DNA of 64,000 nt from Desulfurivibrio alkaliphilus AHT 2 (lineage in GTDB: Bacteria > Desulfobacterota > Desulfobulbia > Desulfobulbales > Desulfurivibrionaceae), in assembly GCF_000092205.1 (NCBI RefSeq), contig NC_014216.1, positions 2,485,742 through 2,549,741 on the forward strand, given 5' to 3'. Position numbers and translations under genes: made by a program. Numbering within the stretch: the stretch's first letter is position 1; each line of letters begins with the position of its first letter. Shown here one piece after another: positions 36,301 through 44,716 of the stretch. Below the pieces are notes generated by a model, which was not told the DNA's origin, ran no database searches, and saw only the letters and a program-made list of their open reading frames with translations.

Positions 36301-36953
36301 ATGTAGGGCTCGGTGAAGAGCTGGGTGACGGCGGGCAGTTCCCGGGCGCCGATTTTGACCTCGGCGGCGTTGACTTCCTCCTTACGCTTGGATTGCCAGA
36401 ACTGGTAAACCCAGCCCAAGGAGTCGGCGGCGGTAAACACTTCCCGAGGCAGCTCGGTTATCAGCCGCTCCAGGCGTTGTTGATGTTCCGGCGGCAGAAT
36501 CAGTTGGAACACCGGTGAGTCGAGCCGGAAGATCTGGGGCAGCATGGCGGTGGCCAGGCGAGCGGCCAGTTCCCATTCATTGCGCAACCCCTCGTCTCCG
36601 GCCAGCTCGGCGCACTCTGCCAGGCTGACGGCGACCCCATCATAGAGCAGCAGGTCGTTTTCGGCCAGAAAGCGGGCAAAGAGCATCCGGTGCCAGTGTT
36701 CATAGGCCACTTCTTCAATAAGCCGCTCCATGGTGTTGCGCTTGCCGCCGTTGAGTACATCACCCAACTGGCGGCCGTGGGCCCGCAGCCTGAGCCGCAA
36801 CGCACGCTCCAGCTTACTCAGGTGCGGCGGCGGGGTGGGTTCCGCCACCCCGAGCTGCTCCAAAGCGGCCCGGGCGGCATTCTCGGCAATCTCCCGGGCC
36901 TCCTGGACGCTGCGTTCCAGGAGGTTTCTTAATGTTTTATCCAGTGGCTGCAT
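33333..36953 (-). CDS. pglX: BREX adenine-specific DNA methyltransferase PglX
   Basis: This is a 1206-residue type I BREX methyltransferase. The SAM-binding motif is LDPCCGSGHFLVAAF (about residue 305) and the catalytic motif is TNVPYLARGKQ (about 511; NVPY in place of NPPY, as usual in PglX). It methylates an asymmetric adenine site that marks self DNA. The segment at 34,390-34,870 (residues about 695-855) is strikingly AT-richer than the rest of the gene and falls in the target-recognition part, which suggests exchange of the specificity domain. Its stop is coupled to the AAA ATPase. Confidence 0.94.
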   Translation of the reverse strand: MQPLDKTLRNLLERSVQEAREIAENAARAALEQLGVAEPTPPPHLSKLERALRLRLRAHGRQLGDVLNGGKRNTMERLIEEVAYEHWHRMLFARFLAENDLLLYDGVAVSLAECAELAGDEGLRNEWELAARLATAMLPQIFRLDSPVFQLILPPEHQQRLERLITELPREVFTAADSLGWVYQFWQSKRKEEVNAAEVKIGARELPAVTQLFTEPYMVSFLLDNALGAWWATRRLSPAELAGAADEEELRARAAIPGLPLEYLRFIKMPAAPAAEGRDEGEAWTPAAGTFAGWPQELSQFKILDPCCGSGHFLVAAFLMLVPLRMALENLSSRQAVAAVLRDNIHGLELDRRCVELAAFALALTAWRYPDLPAPSAQDSPAAPSFSADGAGGAAPLGYRPLPELHLACSGLAIGLAREEWKQLNLSKPNLRLALEWLHDTFQEAPVLGSLLDPAKTEAARIAPWDELSAALDRALNQEQSAEQQEVAVVAQGLTKAAALLTGKYHWLLTNVPYLARGKQDERLRDFCQRHYPAAKNDLATVFLERCLELCVHEKAAPPAPGRESSGLAGGAGRQGVVSVVLPQNWLFLTSYRKLREKLLQNETWHLIARLGPQAFQTPMWDFNVQLLTLSRGAIQGGGPGPLWAAANPAANPPPPHLIAGLDVSAPRTAAAKAAALLTTELKQVEQARQLDNPDAVISFSEINSLSLLGKHARSLAGVDSGDSQRFMFRHWEHPRLLDGWIYQLNSVNVTIEYGGRENILFFENGQGSLSKCPGGSIRNVKFWGKPGVTVSTMGNNAASLSLGESWCRNCACLVPEKVEHHLALWSYCSSEKFFTAVREINQKLRVAEAIFEVVPFDLDHWTKVAAEQYPHGLPQPYSDDPSQWIFHGHPCGSVVWDETAKQTAPGPLRHDATVLQVAVARLLGYRWPAELDGEMELAAEQREWVQRSALLLPHADEDGIVCIPPVRGEAAASDRLLNLLAAAYGEAWGGATLARLLNNADHAGKTLETWLREKFFSQHCKLFHHRPFIWQIWDGLPDGFSALVNYHRLDYKKLETLTYTYLGDWLDRCRRDLAEGVDGAGEKIAAAESLRQRLELILAGEAPHDIFIRWKPLEQQPIGWHPDLNDGVRLNIRPFLTVPDIAKKGAGILRDKPNIKWNKDRGKDVESAPWYHLGPQYGGQPGGRINDHHLTLAEKRLALEKEHAG

Positions 36954-37054
36954 GGCTTCTCTATATTGGCGTTATATGTTGCGCTTCACATTAAGTGCAA
37001 CATTAACACAATTCAATGTGGCAATACAATGCGACATAACATTCCCGGCAACAT

Positions 37055-38779
37055 TCAATCCATTCGGTTGGCGTGTTTGTAAATATAGACCGCATGCTTG
37101 CCTCGGCCAGGCGGCTGAATGGCACTGTTTTCCCGCATCAATTCCTTCATGAGGCGAATCACCTGATAGCGGCTATAATGGGTAATCTGGCGGATTTCTC
37201 TATTGGATAATCCCGCATCCCCGCGCTGGGCCCGGTCCATAAGAATGCTGAGGACTCTGGTTTTGGCCGCATCCCAGTTAATCCGGCGGCTGTGCTCCAA
37301 GGTACCGCTCTCCTGCAGGCGACTGTGCAGCTCGGGGGATAAAGTCCAGTAAGTGCCTTTGCCGCTTCCGCCCCGCTCCAGGTAATGAAGGTGCTCCATA
37401 TCGGCCAGCACGCCGCGCGCCTGCTCTTCCGACCGCTGGCAGATTCTGGCGGCGGTGGCAGTATCCATCTCGAAATGCTTCAGGAGATACTGAAGGATCA
37501 GGAGCCGGTCAACACCTAGCAGGCGGCCGGCCTGGCTTTCCTCGGCAACAAACAGTCGGAAAGAGCCGGAGAGATTGCGGTGCAGAAAGGTCACCGTCAC
37601 CGACTCCCCGATTTCCCGGATGGTTGGCGGCTCTTTTCCTTCGATCAGCAGAGCCTCGAACATCCGGCTTACCCCCAAATTACTTCGATTGACCAGCCGC
37701 AGGCGGGCCAGGGCTTCAACCAGCAGCGGGTTGCGGGCCGCAGGCTGATGATGGAGGATGTTTTCCGGGGTAATACCGGCGATAAAACCGCCATTGTTGC
37801 TGATTTCAAGACGATCCGGGAACTGCTTGACCATGATGGGGCCGGACAGCCGGTAGTCGGCATGGCACAGGGCGTTCAGCAGGGCTTCCCGCAGGGCGAT
37901 CTCGGGGTAAACCCGGTACTCGAAATGAAAAAGACCGTGCTCCAGGGTGGTGATGGGGTTGTCGGCATTGATCAGTTCCTCCAGCCGTTCCAGGGCGATG
38001 GGCAGAGCTGAGCGGCTATCGACCCGGTTGCTGTAGTGGGTGTCTGATTCCATGCGCAACCAGGTCCAGACATAGCCCTGCATCAGGTTTTGCAGGGCCT
38101 CTTCCTTGCCGGCCAACAGCAGGCCGGCCCTGGTCAAAGCCCCATGCTTGAGCAGTTCCAGGGCCGCCAGTAATTCGTGGTCAGACAGACGGAGCAGATC
38201 GTCCGGGGCTCTTTCCTTACGGGCTTGGTTGCGCAGCTTTTCCAGGGCGGACGGGGAAAGCAGATCCCGGGTGGCCCCCGGTACGGTTTCAGCGGTGAAA
38301 TCGGTCTCCCCGGTTTCCACCGCAATCTTGCGGCGCAAGGTTCCGGTAAGCGGTCGGCACTCCTTGCCGATACGCACGGTTCCGCGCCCCGAGGTATCGG
38401 TATAGGGCGGCATGCCGGGGTGAATCTGCATAATCAGCAGGCGACCCGTGCCTTCGGGAACCCGCAGCTCCTCAAACACCGGCATGATTTTGGGGTCGGT
38501 CTGGTCATAGACCGCTTTCTTGAGCCGGTTGACATCAACCTCAAGCGGGACGCCAAGCACGGCCTGGCTGCGGCCTTTGACCGTGTCGGCCACTCCGAAA
38601 ACCACCGTCCCGCCCCCGCCATTGGCCATGCATACGGCCATGCGGATCAGCAATTGCACTGCTTTGTCCATGCTTTTGCCGTCCCACTGCTTGAAGTCCA
38701 GGTCCTGGTCCTCAAGCTCATCGGCAACGCGCTGGTCCAGTTCCGGCAGGAGCTGTTCTATTTGCTGAGGAGTTTTCAT
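37055..38779 (-). CDS. AlbA/Schlafen-domain ATP-binding protein embedded in BREX
   Basis: This is a 574-residue protein. Residues about 20-150 form an AlbA_2/Schlafen-like domain (DLDFKQWDGKSMDKAVQLLIRMAVCMANGGGG split over the start, VVFGVAD). Residues about 290-400 are a GHKL-type ATP-binding domain as in RecG-like AlbA proteins (REALLNALCHADYRL, FPDRLEISNNGGF, NLGVSRM). The C-terminus has winged-helix segments (LSNREIRQITHYSRYQVIRLMKEL). It lies 9 bases after brxC and about 100 bases before pglX on the same strand, inside the operon. It may regulate BREX or act as an extra effector. The family assignment is good; the role is unknown. Confidence 0.83.
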   Translation of the reverse strand: MKTPQQIEQLLPELDQRVADELEDQDLDFKQWDGKSMDKAVQLLIRMAVCMANGGGGTVVFGVADTVKGRSQAVLGVPLEVDVNRLKKAVYDQTDPKIMPVFEELRVPEGTGRLLIMQIHPGMPPYTDTSGRGTVRIGKECRPLTGTLRRKIAVETGETDFTAETVPGATRDLLSPSALEKLRNQARKERAPDDLLRLSDHELLAALELLKHGALTRAGLLLAGKEEALQNLMQGYVWTWLRMESDTHYSNRVDSRSALPIALERLEELINADNPITTLEHGLFHFEYRVYPEIALREALLNALCHADYRLSGPIMVKQFPDRLEISNNGGFIAGITPENILHHQPAARNPLLVEALARLRLVNRSNLGVSRMFEALLIEGKEPPTIREIGESVTVTFLHRNLSGSFRLFVAEESQAGRLLGVDRLLILQYLLKHFEMDTATAARICQRSEEQARGVLADMEHLHYLERGGSGKGTYWTLSPELHSRLQESGTLEHSRRINWDAAKTRVLSILMDRAQRGDAGLSNREIRQITHYSRYQVIRLMKELMRENSAIQPPGRGKHAVYIYKHANRMD

Positions 38780-38788
38780 GGCGGCCTG

Positions 38789-41700
38789 TCAGCGAATGAT
38801 GATTGGCCCCTGGGGCAGGGCTTTCTGGAGTTGTTGTTTTACCTCCACCAGCCAGGCGTCGATTTCCGCTTCGGTTTTCAGGGTGGGGCGGGGGATGGTG
38901 ACAAACTGGACCTCGGGCTCGCACAGTTCGGCCGCGGCGGCGGCGACGTTGTCAAAGCGGGCCGGCATGGCTGCCACCCGATCGGCAAACATGGCCAGGG
39001 AGCAGTTATCAAGGGCGGCCAGAATATCGGCCGTGCTTTGCAACTGGACCTTGGGCCGGGCGGCATCGTGGAGAAGTTCGGTGGCCAGCAGTTGGTGGCG
39101 CTGCTCGGGTTCGAGTTGCTGCCAGTTGCTGTCGGAGCGCAATCGTTCCATGCCTTGCCGGTGACGACTGACGTATTCCGCGTCCAGACGATTGAGTTCA
39201 GTGCGCAGCAGTTGGGTTAGAGCCGCCAGCAGCGGCGCCACCGGGTCTGGTTCGGCCAGCAGTTGGCGTTGGTGCTCGATGGTCTGGACCTGAGCCATGA
39301 TGACCTCGGCATCCGGCAGGCCGGCGGCATGCTCCAGCAGGCGCTTGAGGGTGAGCCAGTTGGGCTGGCGCTTGGCAATGCGGGCCGCCAGATCGGTCCA
39401 GGCCGCAAAATTCTGGGCAAATTCGTCGCGGCGGTTGTAAAGGGCCAGCAACTGCTCGTTGCCGGCGGTCAGGCGGATTTCATGCAAGGCGGTGGTGTCC
39501 GGCTGGGGCGGTCGGGGCGGATCGCCGCCGGCTTCCGCGGCCAAGTCCAGCATCTTTTGCAGAAATTGTTGAACCTGGGGCAACTCCTCACCCTGCCGGG
39601 CATTGATGCCGGCCTGCTGCAGGAGCTTGCGGATCTGAATCCGCTGGGCGGTGCTGACGGTGGTCGATTCCACCTTGAAGATCACCTTGCCGAGGGCATT
39701 GCGATCCAACTCCCGCGGGTCGATGGCCTGGCCGCGTTCGTCCTGGGCTCGCACCAGCCCGGCGATCAGCAGCACGTGCAGGCCGCCATCCACCGCATCA
39801 CGGGACCAGCCGTAAGGGGGGCCGCCGAAATGGACGCGAATATCGGCGCCCTTCTTGCCGCCGGCAATGAAAGCCAGGATGGCCTTGCAAACCGGATTCC
39901 GGGCCGGCTCCCCGTCATCACCCACCGCCTTCAGGGCATCCGGGGCGCCGGACTTGGCCTTGTCATATACTTTGCCCCAACCACCATGGTCGGCCAGGCT
40001 GAACTGATGGTAAAGGCGCTGGAGGGCGTTTGCAGCGGCTTCGGTGATCATCTCCTGCAGGTCATTACCCAGGGTTTCACTGCCCCCCGCCTGGAAAACC
40101 CGGGCACCGGAGAAAGCCTCGGCCAGCAACTCGCTAATTCGCCCTTCAGCCGTTTGCCGGGTAGTTTCCATGGCTGCTCGGGCTTCGGCGCCTTCCGGGT
40201 TGCCGGGCACCCCCTTTTTCTCCAGGGTGGCGGCGGCGGCTTTACAGTCGATGAGAAAACGGCGCAGATCATCGGCGGAGCGCTTGGGGATGAAAACGAA
40301 GACCGTGGAGGACTGATTCCCCGCCTGACGGGCATCAGCCCGGATCGAGTTCTCGTCGCTGCTCCAGCCGTCACGCACCCAGACATAGACCCGATGGTCG
40401 GCGTCGTTGGGCAACTGGGCATCGAAAATCGGGAAAATCTCCCGGCCGACCCTGGAGGTGCCCTGGCCCAGGGAGAGCTTGCGCACCATCTCGCCAAACT
40501 TTTTGCGCATCCGGTCGTTTCGTTCGGCATCAATCCGGTGGGCTTCGCTGGCCAGGCTGGAGCACTGGCTCAGAAATTCATCGTTCCAGGCCGTGCTTTC
40601 CGCGGTCTGGATTCGGTATTCGTTGCCGATTTTCATCAGCAACTTACATCCATCCAGCAGGGCCGGCAACCGGCGCCGCAAACTGCCGGAGCCGGCGGCC
40701 AGGTCTTCCAGCAACAGATCCGCTACGGTATCGACGGTGGCGTGAATACCGATTTCTTTGTTGCTGCCGGCCAGCTTGTTGATCAGAAAGACCAGGCCGC
40801 AGGCCCGGGCCAGGATTTGCTGGTCCTCATTGCCCCGGCTCCAGACTACGGTCTGTTCATATACTTCCCGGGGCAGAATCCGGGTTCGCAACAGTTTGTC
40901 GGCGGACTCGAAATAAAGGTAATCCGCCGGCACCATATGACCCAAGGGGCGCTCCAGGTTGGTTTGGATCACCTTGTGCACCATGCTGAGCTGGTTGCGA
41001 AGCTGGCTGTCGGTGCCGGTCTGGTCCAGAACCCGCAGGGTATTTTCCCAGAACCGTCGCCGAACCGGCAGGATTGGATAATCCTGGGGAAAAAAAGGCA
41101 GGTCTGACTGGCGATGGGCGATGGAGGTGCCGGCCAGATGGCGGGAAATCTCTCCCAGGTTGGCCGTCATGATCTCTTCGATGGGGGCCTTGGCGGCCGG
41201 CTTCTTGGCCAGGACCACCTGGCGGATCACCGCGTCGACGTCGGTATCGGAAAGCTCCACCCGGATGGTGAAGCGCCCCTGGAGGCGAGCGAGGTTGGAG
41301 GTGCCGGTAACCGCGGTCTGGCCGGTGCCGATAAAGAGGAGCTTGCCGCCAATCTCCTTGGTAATCGACTCCACCATCTCCTGCACCGCCAGGGACCGGT
41401 CGGGGTCCTCTCCGATGAACTGCTGAACTTCGTCCAGCACGATCAGGGTCAGGGGAAACTTGTCGCCCAGGGTCAGGGCCTGGCGGATGGCCTTGATCAT
41501 TTCCGAGCTGCCCACGTCCTGCACGAACGGGTAGAGATTGTTCAGGGTTTCAACGCAGGCGGCGGGAGTGGTGAAAAGCTGGGGCTTGGCCTGGGCCAGG
41601 GCCTGGTGCAGACCTTCGGCGACATAGAAATTATCCAGTTCCTCTTCCCAGTCCAGCCCGTGTTGCTCGACCAGGTCGCGCACCTGTTGGTGGACGCCTT

Positions 41701-42226
41701 CGTGTTGCAACCACATGACAAAACGGGCGACTGGATATTGCTCGGGCAGGCCGACGGACCGGAAAACTACCCGGAGCAGCGCCAGGCGCACGCTGCCGCT
41801 GGCGCCGGCGCCCAGGGTACCGGAAGCGGCCCGCAACCCGCCATGGCGTTTGGCCTGGGTGCTTAATTCCTTGAGCTGGTCTCTGATATGCTGGGGCAAA
41901 TTGGCGATGCCGCGGGCAGTGGCGCCATCGGCAAAAACCGTATCCACCCACAGAGCCCGCAACATTTTGACCAGATGGGATTTACCGGAACCATAAAAGC
42001 CGCTGACCCAGACCGCCGGCTGCTGGGCCTGATCAATATTTTTCAGGTAGGTTTCCAGGATGTGGCTTAATCCCTTTTCATACTGGCCGTCGCAGACGAA
42101 GGTTTCCAGTTCATAGCGGAGAACCTCCAGGGCCTGGCTGGTCTGCTCGTCGTTGACCATGGCCACCCCTTCGTTGACCAGCTTGCGGGTGGTTGGATCC
42201 TGCTGGTAAATATCGCGGTTTTTCAT
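38789..42226 (-). CDS. brxC: BREX P-loop ATPase BrxC
   Basis: This is a 1145-residue BREX ATPase (DUF6079/BrxC-PglY type). Walker A is VSGFYGSGKSHLVKMLRALW (about residue 77) and Walker B is LTLIVLDEVQQFIGEDPDRSL (about 260). A long helical C-terminal region rich in E, Q and R follows, with two-winged helix stretches. The length matches the family norm. BrxC is essential for type I BREX defence and modification. It sits 27 bases after brxB. Confidence 0.93.
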   Translation of the reverse strand: MKNRDIYQQDPTTRKLVNEGVAMVNDEQTSQALEVLRYELETFVCDGQYEKGLSHILETYLKNIDQAQQPAVWVSGFYGSGKSHLVKMLRALWVDTVFADGATARGIANLPQHIRDQLKELSTQAKRHGGLRAASGTLGAGASGSVRLALLRVVFRSVGLPEQYPVARFVMWLQHEGVHQQVRDLVEQHGLDWEEELDNFYVAEGLHQALAQAKPQLFTTPAACVETLNNLYPFVQDVGSSEMIKAIRQALTLGDKFPLTLIVLDEVQQFIGEDPDRSLAVQEMVESITKEIGGKLLFIGTGQTAVTGTSNLARLQGRFTIRVELSDTDVDAVIRQVVLAKKPAAKAPIEEIMTANLGEISRHLAGTSIAHRQSDLPFFPQDYPILPVRRRFWENTLRVLDQTGTDSQLRNQLSMVHKVIQTNLERPLGHMVPADYLYFESADKLLRTRILPREVYEQTVVWSRGNEDQQILARACGLVFLINKLAGSNKEIGIHATVDTVADLLLEDLAAGSGSLRRRLPALLDGCKLLMKIGNEYRIQTAESTAWNDEFLSQCSSLASEAHRIDAERNDRMRKKFGEMVRKLSLGQGTSRVGREIFPIFDAQLPNDADHRVYVWVRDGWSSDENSIRADARQAGNQSSTVFVFIPKRSADDLRRFLIDCKAAAATLEKKGVPGNPEGAEARAAMETTRQTAEGRISELLAEAFSGARVFQAGGSETLGNDLQEMITEAAANALQRLYHQFSLADHGGWGKVYDKAKSGAPDALKAVGDDGEPARNPVCKAILAFIAGGKKGADIRVHFGGPPYGWSRDAVDGGLHVLLIAGLVRAQDERGQAIDPRELDRNALGKVIFKVESTTVSTAQRIQIRKLLQQAGINARQGEELPQVQQFLQKMLDLAAEAGGDPPRPPQPDTTALHEIRLTAGNEQLLALYNRRDEFAQNFAAWTDLAARIAKRQPNWLTLKRLLEHAAGLPDAEVIMAQVQTIEHQRQLLAEPDPVAPLLAALTQLLRTELNRLDAEYVSRHRQGMERLRSDSNWQQLEPEQRHQLLATELLHDAARPKVQLQSTADILAALDNCSLAMFADRVAAMPARFDNVAAAAAELCEPEVQFVTIPRPTLKTEAEIDAWLVEVKQQLQKALPQGPIIIR

Positions 42227-42253
42227 CTATTCTCCCCTTTCCTGGTACTCCGT

Positions 42254-42805
42254 TTACCATTCCTTGTCGGCGGTGAGGGGCACGGCCAGATAGTTCCAAC
42301 CGTCATACCCGTCCAGCAGTCGGTAATTGTTGTTTTCGTAGCTGCCGGGGAAAAAGACCAGTAGCCGGCCGGGGACCAGAGGCGCCAGCTCCTCGACAAC
42401 ATCCTTGACCTTTTGCAGCCCGAATAGCGAACCCACGCCGGCGAGAGCCACCACGGTATTGGCATCAGCCCTGTTCTGAGCCAGGAAGGCCCGAAACTGA
42501 TCGCCAATATAGGCCCTATATTTAGGCAACAGAGTGGCCAGCAGGTGCGGTTTTTGAAAATAGCTTGCAGCGTAGCGCTGGGAGGTCAGCCAGGCGGCAA
42601 AGGTGTCGGTAAGATCAAAAGCGGCCCATTCGTGGCCGGCCTGGCGGGTGGCGATTTCAAACTCATCAATTTTCGCCCGTAAGCGGAGTTCCTCGGTCTC
42701 GTGATAGACGCAGAAAATAACCCGCTGGGGGGCGGCGGCATCATCCCGCCAGGGAACCGCGATGTATTTGCGGTATGACTGAACCAGACGTTTAACCCTG
42801 CTCAC
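42254..42805 (-). CDS. brxB: BREX protein BrxB (DUF1788)
   Basis: This is a 183-residue DUF1788 protein with the family features KYIAVPWRDDAAAPQRVIFCVYHETEE near the N-terminus (split), LFGLQKVKDVVEELAPLVPGRLLVFFPG and DGWNYLAVPLTA at the C-terminus. It overlaps brxA by 14 bases and precedes brxC. The short final residues (ADKEW) are normal for the family. The biochemical role of BrxB is not settled. Confidence 0.92.
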   Translation of the reverse strand: MSRVKRLVQSYRKYIAVPWRDDAAAPQRVIFCVYHETEELRLRAKIDEFEIATRQAGHEWAAFDLTDTFAAWLTSQRYAASYFQKPHLLATLLPKYRAYIGDQFRAFLAQNRADANTVVALAGVGSLFGLQKVKDVVEELAPLVPGRLLVFFPGSYENNNYRLLDGYDGWNYLAVPLTADKEW

Positions 42806-43583
42806 GCAACCACCCCATTTCCTGCTCGTTGATCAGATTCGGGAAAAGCACCTCGATGACATCGCCAACCCTTTTGCAGACCAGCCAACCCCTCTGGGAA
42901 GCCTCCTGGGCCAAAGCCACGGCCCGGTCAAAGGAGCAGTCCAGGAGTTTGACGTATTCACCGTGAAACAGGCTGCTGCCGCGGACCCCGGTCAGATAGG
43001 CAAGCAACAGGGCATAGGCCAGCGGGCCGCTTGTGGTGGTGGGGTGGGACCGTTTTTTATTGGTCCGGCCCCGGAGGTGGCCTGACTGAGTCCAGGTCGA
43101 GTTGATATTTTTGGCGTTGGAGGCAAGCTTGCCGGGGCTGTAGCGGCCTGGCGCCAGGGAATCCAGAAATTCTTCGGTGCTTTCTCTGGTGACCGCCGCT
43201 CCCGCAGGGAGGGGCAGAATATAGCGGGAACTGGCTCGCAGCAATGAGTCCCGGGCATAAGCGCAGAGCAGCGCCAGCAAGGGTCGGCCGGCGGGATCGC
43301 GGCGCCAGTAAAAAAGCAGGGCGCGAAAAAGCAGCAGCTCGTGGTCGAGAGCGTACAGTTCCAGCAGATAACGCTTGCTGATCAGGCGATTCCTTTCGGT
43401 CCGCTTGTTCAGGCAATTATCCTCGACGATGGCCTGGATATAGTCGGCCCGGCTGGCGGCGGGATCCTGGACATAATCTAGCAGCAGCGTTAGCTCAGCC
43501 AGCATCATGGTCCGGGAGACATGGGGACTGCCGGCCGGGAAAGCAAAACCGAAACTGGCCAGGTTATCTTTTTTTCGGGTCAT
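42792..43583 (-). CDS. brxA: BREX protein BrxA (DUF1819)
   Basis: This is a 263-residue DUF1819 protein related to NusB-like folds. ATG 43,583 follows GGGGGAGACA, and the protein begins MTRKKDNLASFGFAFPAGSP. Motifs shared with the family are RYLLELYALDHELLLFRALLF and LAYLTGVRGSSLF. BrxA proteins bind DNA. The start lies inside the upstream HTH gene (20-base overlap), so the two are coupled. Confidence 0.92.
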   Translation of the reverse strand: MTRKKDNLASFGFAFPAGSPHVSRTMMLAELTLLLDYVQDPAASRADYIQAIVEDNCLNKRTERNRLISKRYLLELYALDHELLLFRALLFYWRRDPAGRPLLALLCAYARDSLLRASSRYILPLPAGAAVTRESTEEFLDSLAPGRYSPGKLASNAKNINSTWTQSGHLRGRTNKKRSHPTTTSGPLAYALLLAYLTGVRGSSLFHGEYVKLLDCSFDRAVALAQEASQRGWLVCKRVGDVIEVLFPNLINEQEMGWLREQG

Positions 43584-43773
43584 TGTCTCCCCCACGAGTC
43601 CGACCTGCACCTCCCTTGCGTACCCAATCATCAACGTCAGCTATTTTGAACTTCCACAAGCGTCCGACTTTGCTGGCCGGCATGGCTTTTTCGCTGATCC
43701 ACTTATAAACTGTGTCTCGCTTGACGCCGAGATAGGTACCAATCTCATCCACGGACAGCCATCTGTCTTCCAT
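43564..43773 (-). CDS. Excisionase-like helix-turn-helix protein, first gene of the BREX operon
   Basis: This is a 69-residue MerR-type helix-turn-helix protein: WLSVDEIGTYLGVKRDTVYKWISEKAMPASKVGRLWKFKIADVDDWVRKG. CCCGGAGCTGAAAGC precedes the ATG. It overlaps brxA by 20 bases and could regulate the operon or serve as the element's recombination directionality factor. Its position at the head of the operon suggests the former; it differs from the separate AlpA-like gene at 22,768. Confidence 0.85.
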   Translation of the reverse strand: MEDRWLSVDEIGTYLGVKRDTVYKWISEKAMPASKVGRLWKFKIADVDDWVRKGGAGRTRGGDNDPKKR

Positions 43774-43990
43774 GCTTTCAGCTCCGGGAAAAGGCTATGC
43801 GGCAGGTAGGCTAACAGTCTGGACTTAGAGTATATTAGCAGGTTTCCGGCCATTTGGGGTTGTGGAATACTGACGGAAAACTACGAGGAGGGGGGGGAAA
43901 AGTCAAGCGAGAGTTGCCAGTTTAACCGAATATGTCCGGATGGAGTCTTGGAGTGTCGCCCCAGTTATTCGGACAGGTTTGGGCTTCAGC
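43774..43990. other. BREX promoter region, spacer to the next gene
   Basis: On the minus strand TAATATACT (complement of about 43,829-43,837) is a plausible -10 sequence upstream of the BREX operon; no good -35 is seen. The rest holds a G-run (43,892-43,899) and no gene. Confidence 0.3.
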
Positions 43991-44716
43991 TCAATCCTGC
44001 GGAATCCCAAGTAATTCATTTCTTAGCATGTTAAGTGTGCTGTTTTCTTCAAATTCGCCTGTTGACAGCCAAAAAATCCATTCGTGGATGATTTCCATAG
44101 CCTCTTCTTTTAAAACATAATCCGTCAACTCGTAGGAATCATGGTGTCGACCTATGGGCTGTAAATGGTCGAATCTGAGAATAGAGGATTCAGTATCACC
44201 GGGTACCGGCAAAGTATCCCAAAGGTACTGCGGATATTCGCATTTGATAATTCTTTCAACGAACGGTTGAAACCATTTGCTGACCCCTTTTTTTTGGCAC
44301 CCATAATATGGTGCCACAACAAGGGTAGGGTCAGTGTGCCACTTCGGCTTCATAGACGAACGCATCTCTTTTGGGATGTCCGCTCCGCCAATACTTATTA
44401 AGAGGCAATATCTTTTTTTGGATCTGTGGACAGTGAAACACTCACCGGGATAACATGCCAAGCCTGCGACTGGGAGGTCATAGGTTCTCGGGGGGGCATT
44501 GATTCTGAGAGGATAAATTTGGTAGTTCGCCTTACCATGATTGCCAGCCTCTTCCTCCGGCCGGCCGATCGGGGTTAGTCTTTTCGGAGTAACGGCGACA
44601 TGAGGAATGAAGGCTCGCAATAATCGACCTGGCCTGAGCTGCTTATCTGTTGCTTTCCTCCACCAATTAAAGTCGTCGTAATATCTTTGAATGCATTCCT
44701 CAGGGTAAGTCAGCAT
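43991..44716 (-). CDS. Unknown protein, partner of the Panacea-domain gene
   Basis: This is a 241-residue soluble protein I do not recognise. ATG 44,716 is chosen because GGAGAAAAG precedes it and it overlaps the upstream gene's end by 17 bases. Visible features are an N-terminal YPEECIQRYYDDFNWWRKA, a basic/aromatic middle (YCLLISIGGADIPKEMRSS; PTLVVAPYYGCQKKG) and an acidic C-terminus. The composition is AT-richer than that of the BREX genes. Tight coupling to a Panacea (antitoxin-type) protein makes it a toxin or effector candidate; no known toxin motif is evident. Confidence 0.7.
   Translation of the reverse strand: MLTYPEECIQRYYDDFNWWRKATDKQLRPGRLLRAFIPHVAVTPKRLTPIGRPEEEAGNHGKANYQIYPLRINAPPRTYDLPVAGLACYPGECFTVHRSKKRYCLLISIGGADIPKEMRSSMKPKWHTDPTLVVAPYYGCQKKGVSKWFQPFVERIIKCEYPQYLWDTLPVPGDTESSILRFDHLQPIGRHHDSYELTDYVLKEEAMEIIHEWIFWLSTGEFEENSTLNMLRNELLGIPQD

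Noticed and set aside
39263-41107. A 614-codon open frame opposite brxC
   Set aside because: The sense strand encodes a full-length BrxC with Walker motifs, and the antisense product matches nothing.
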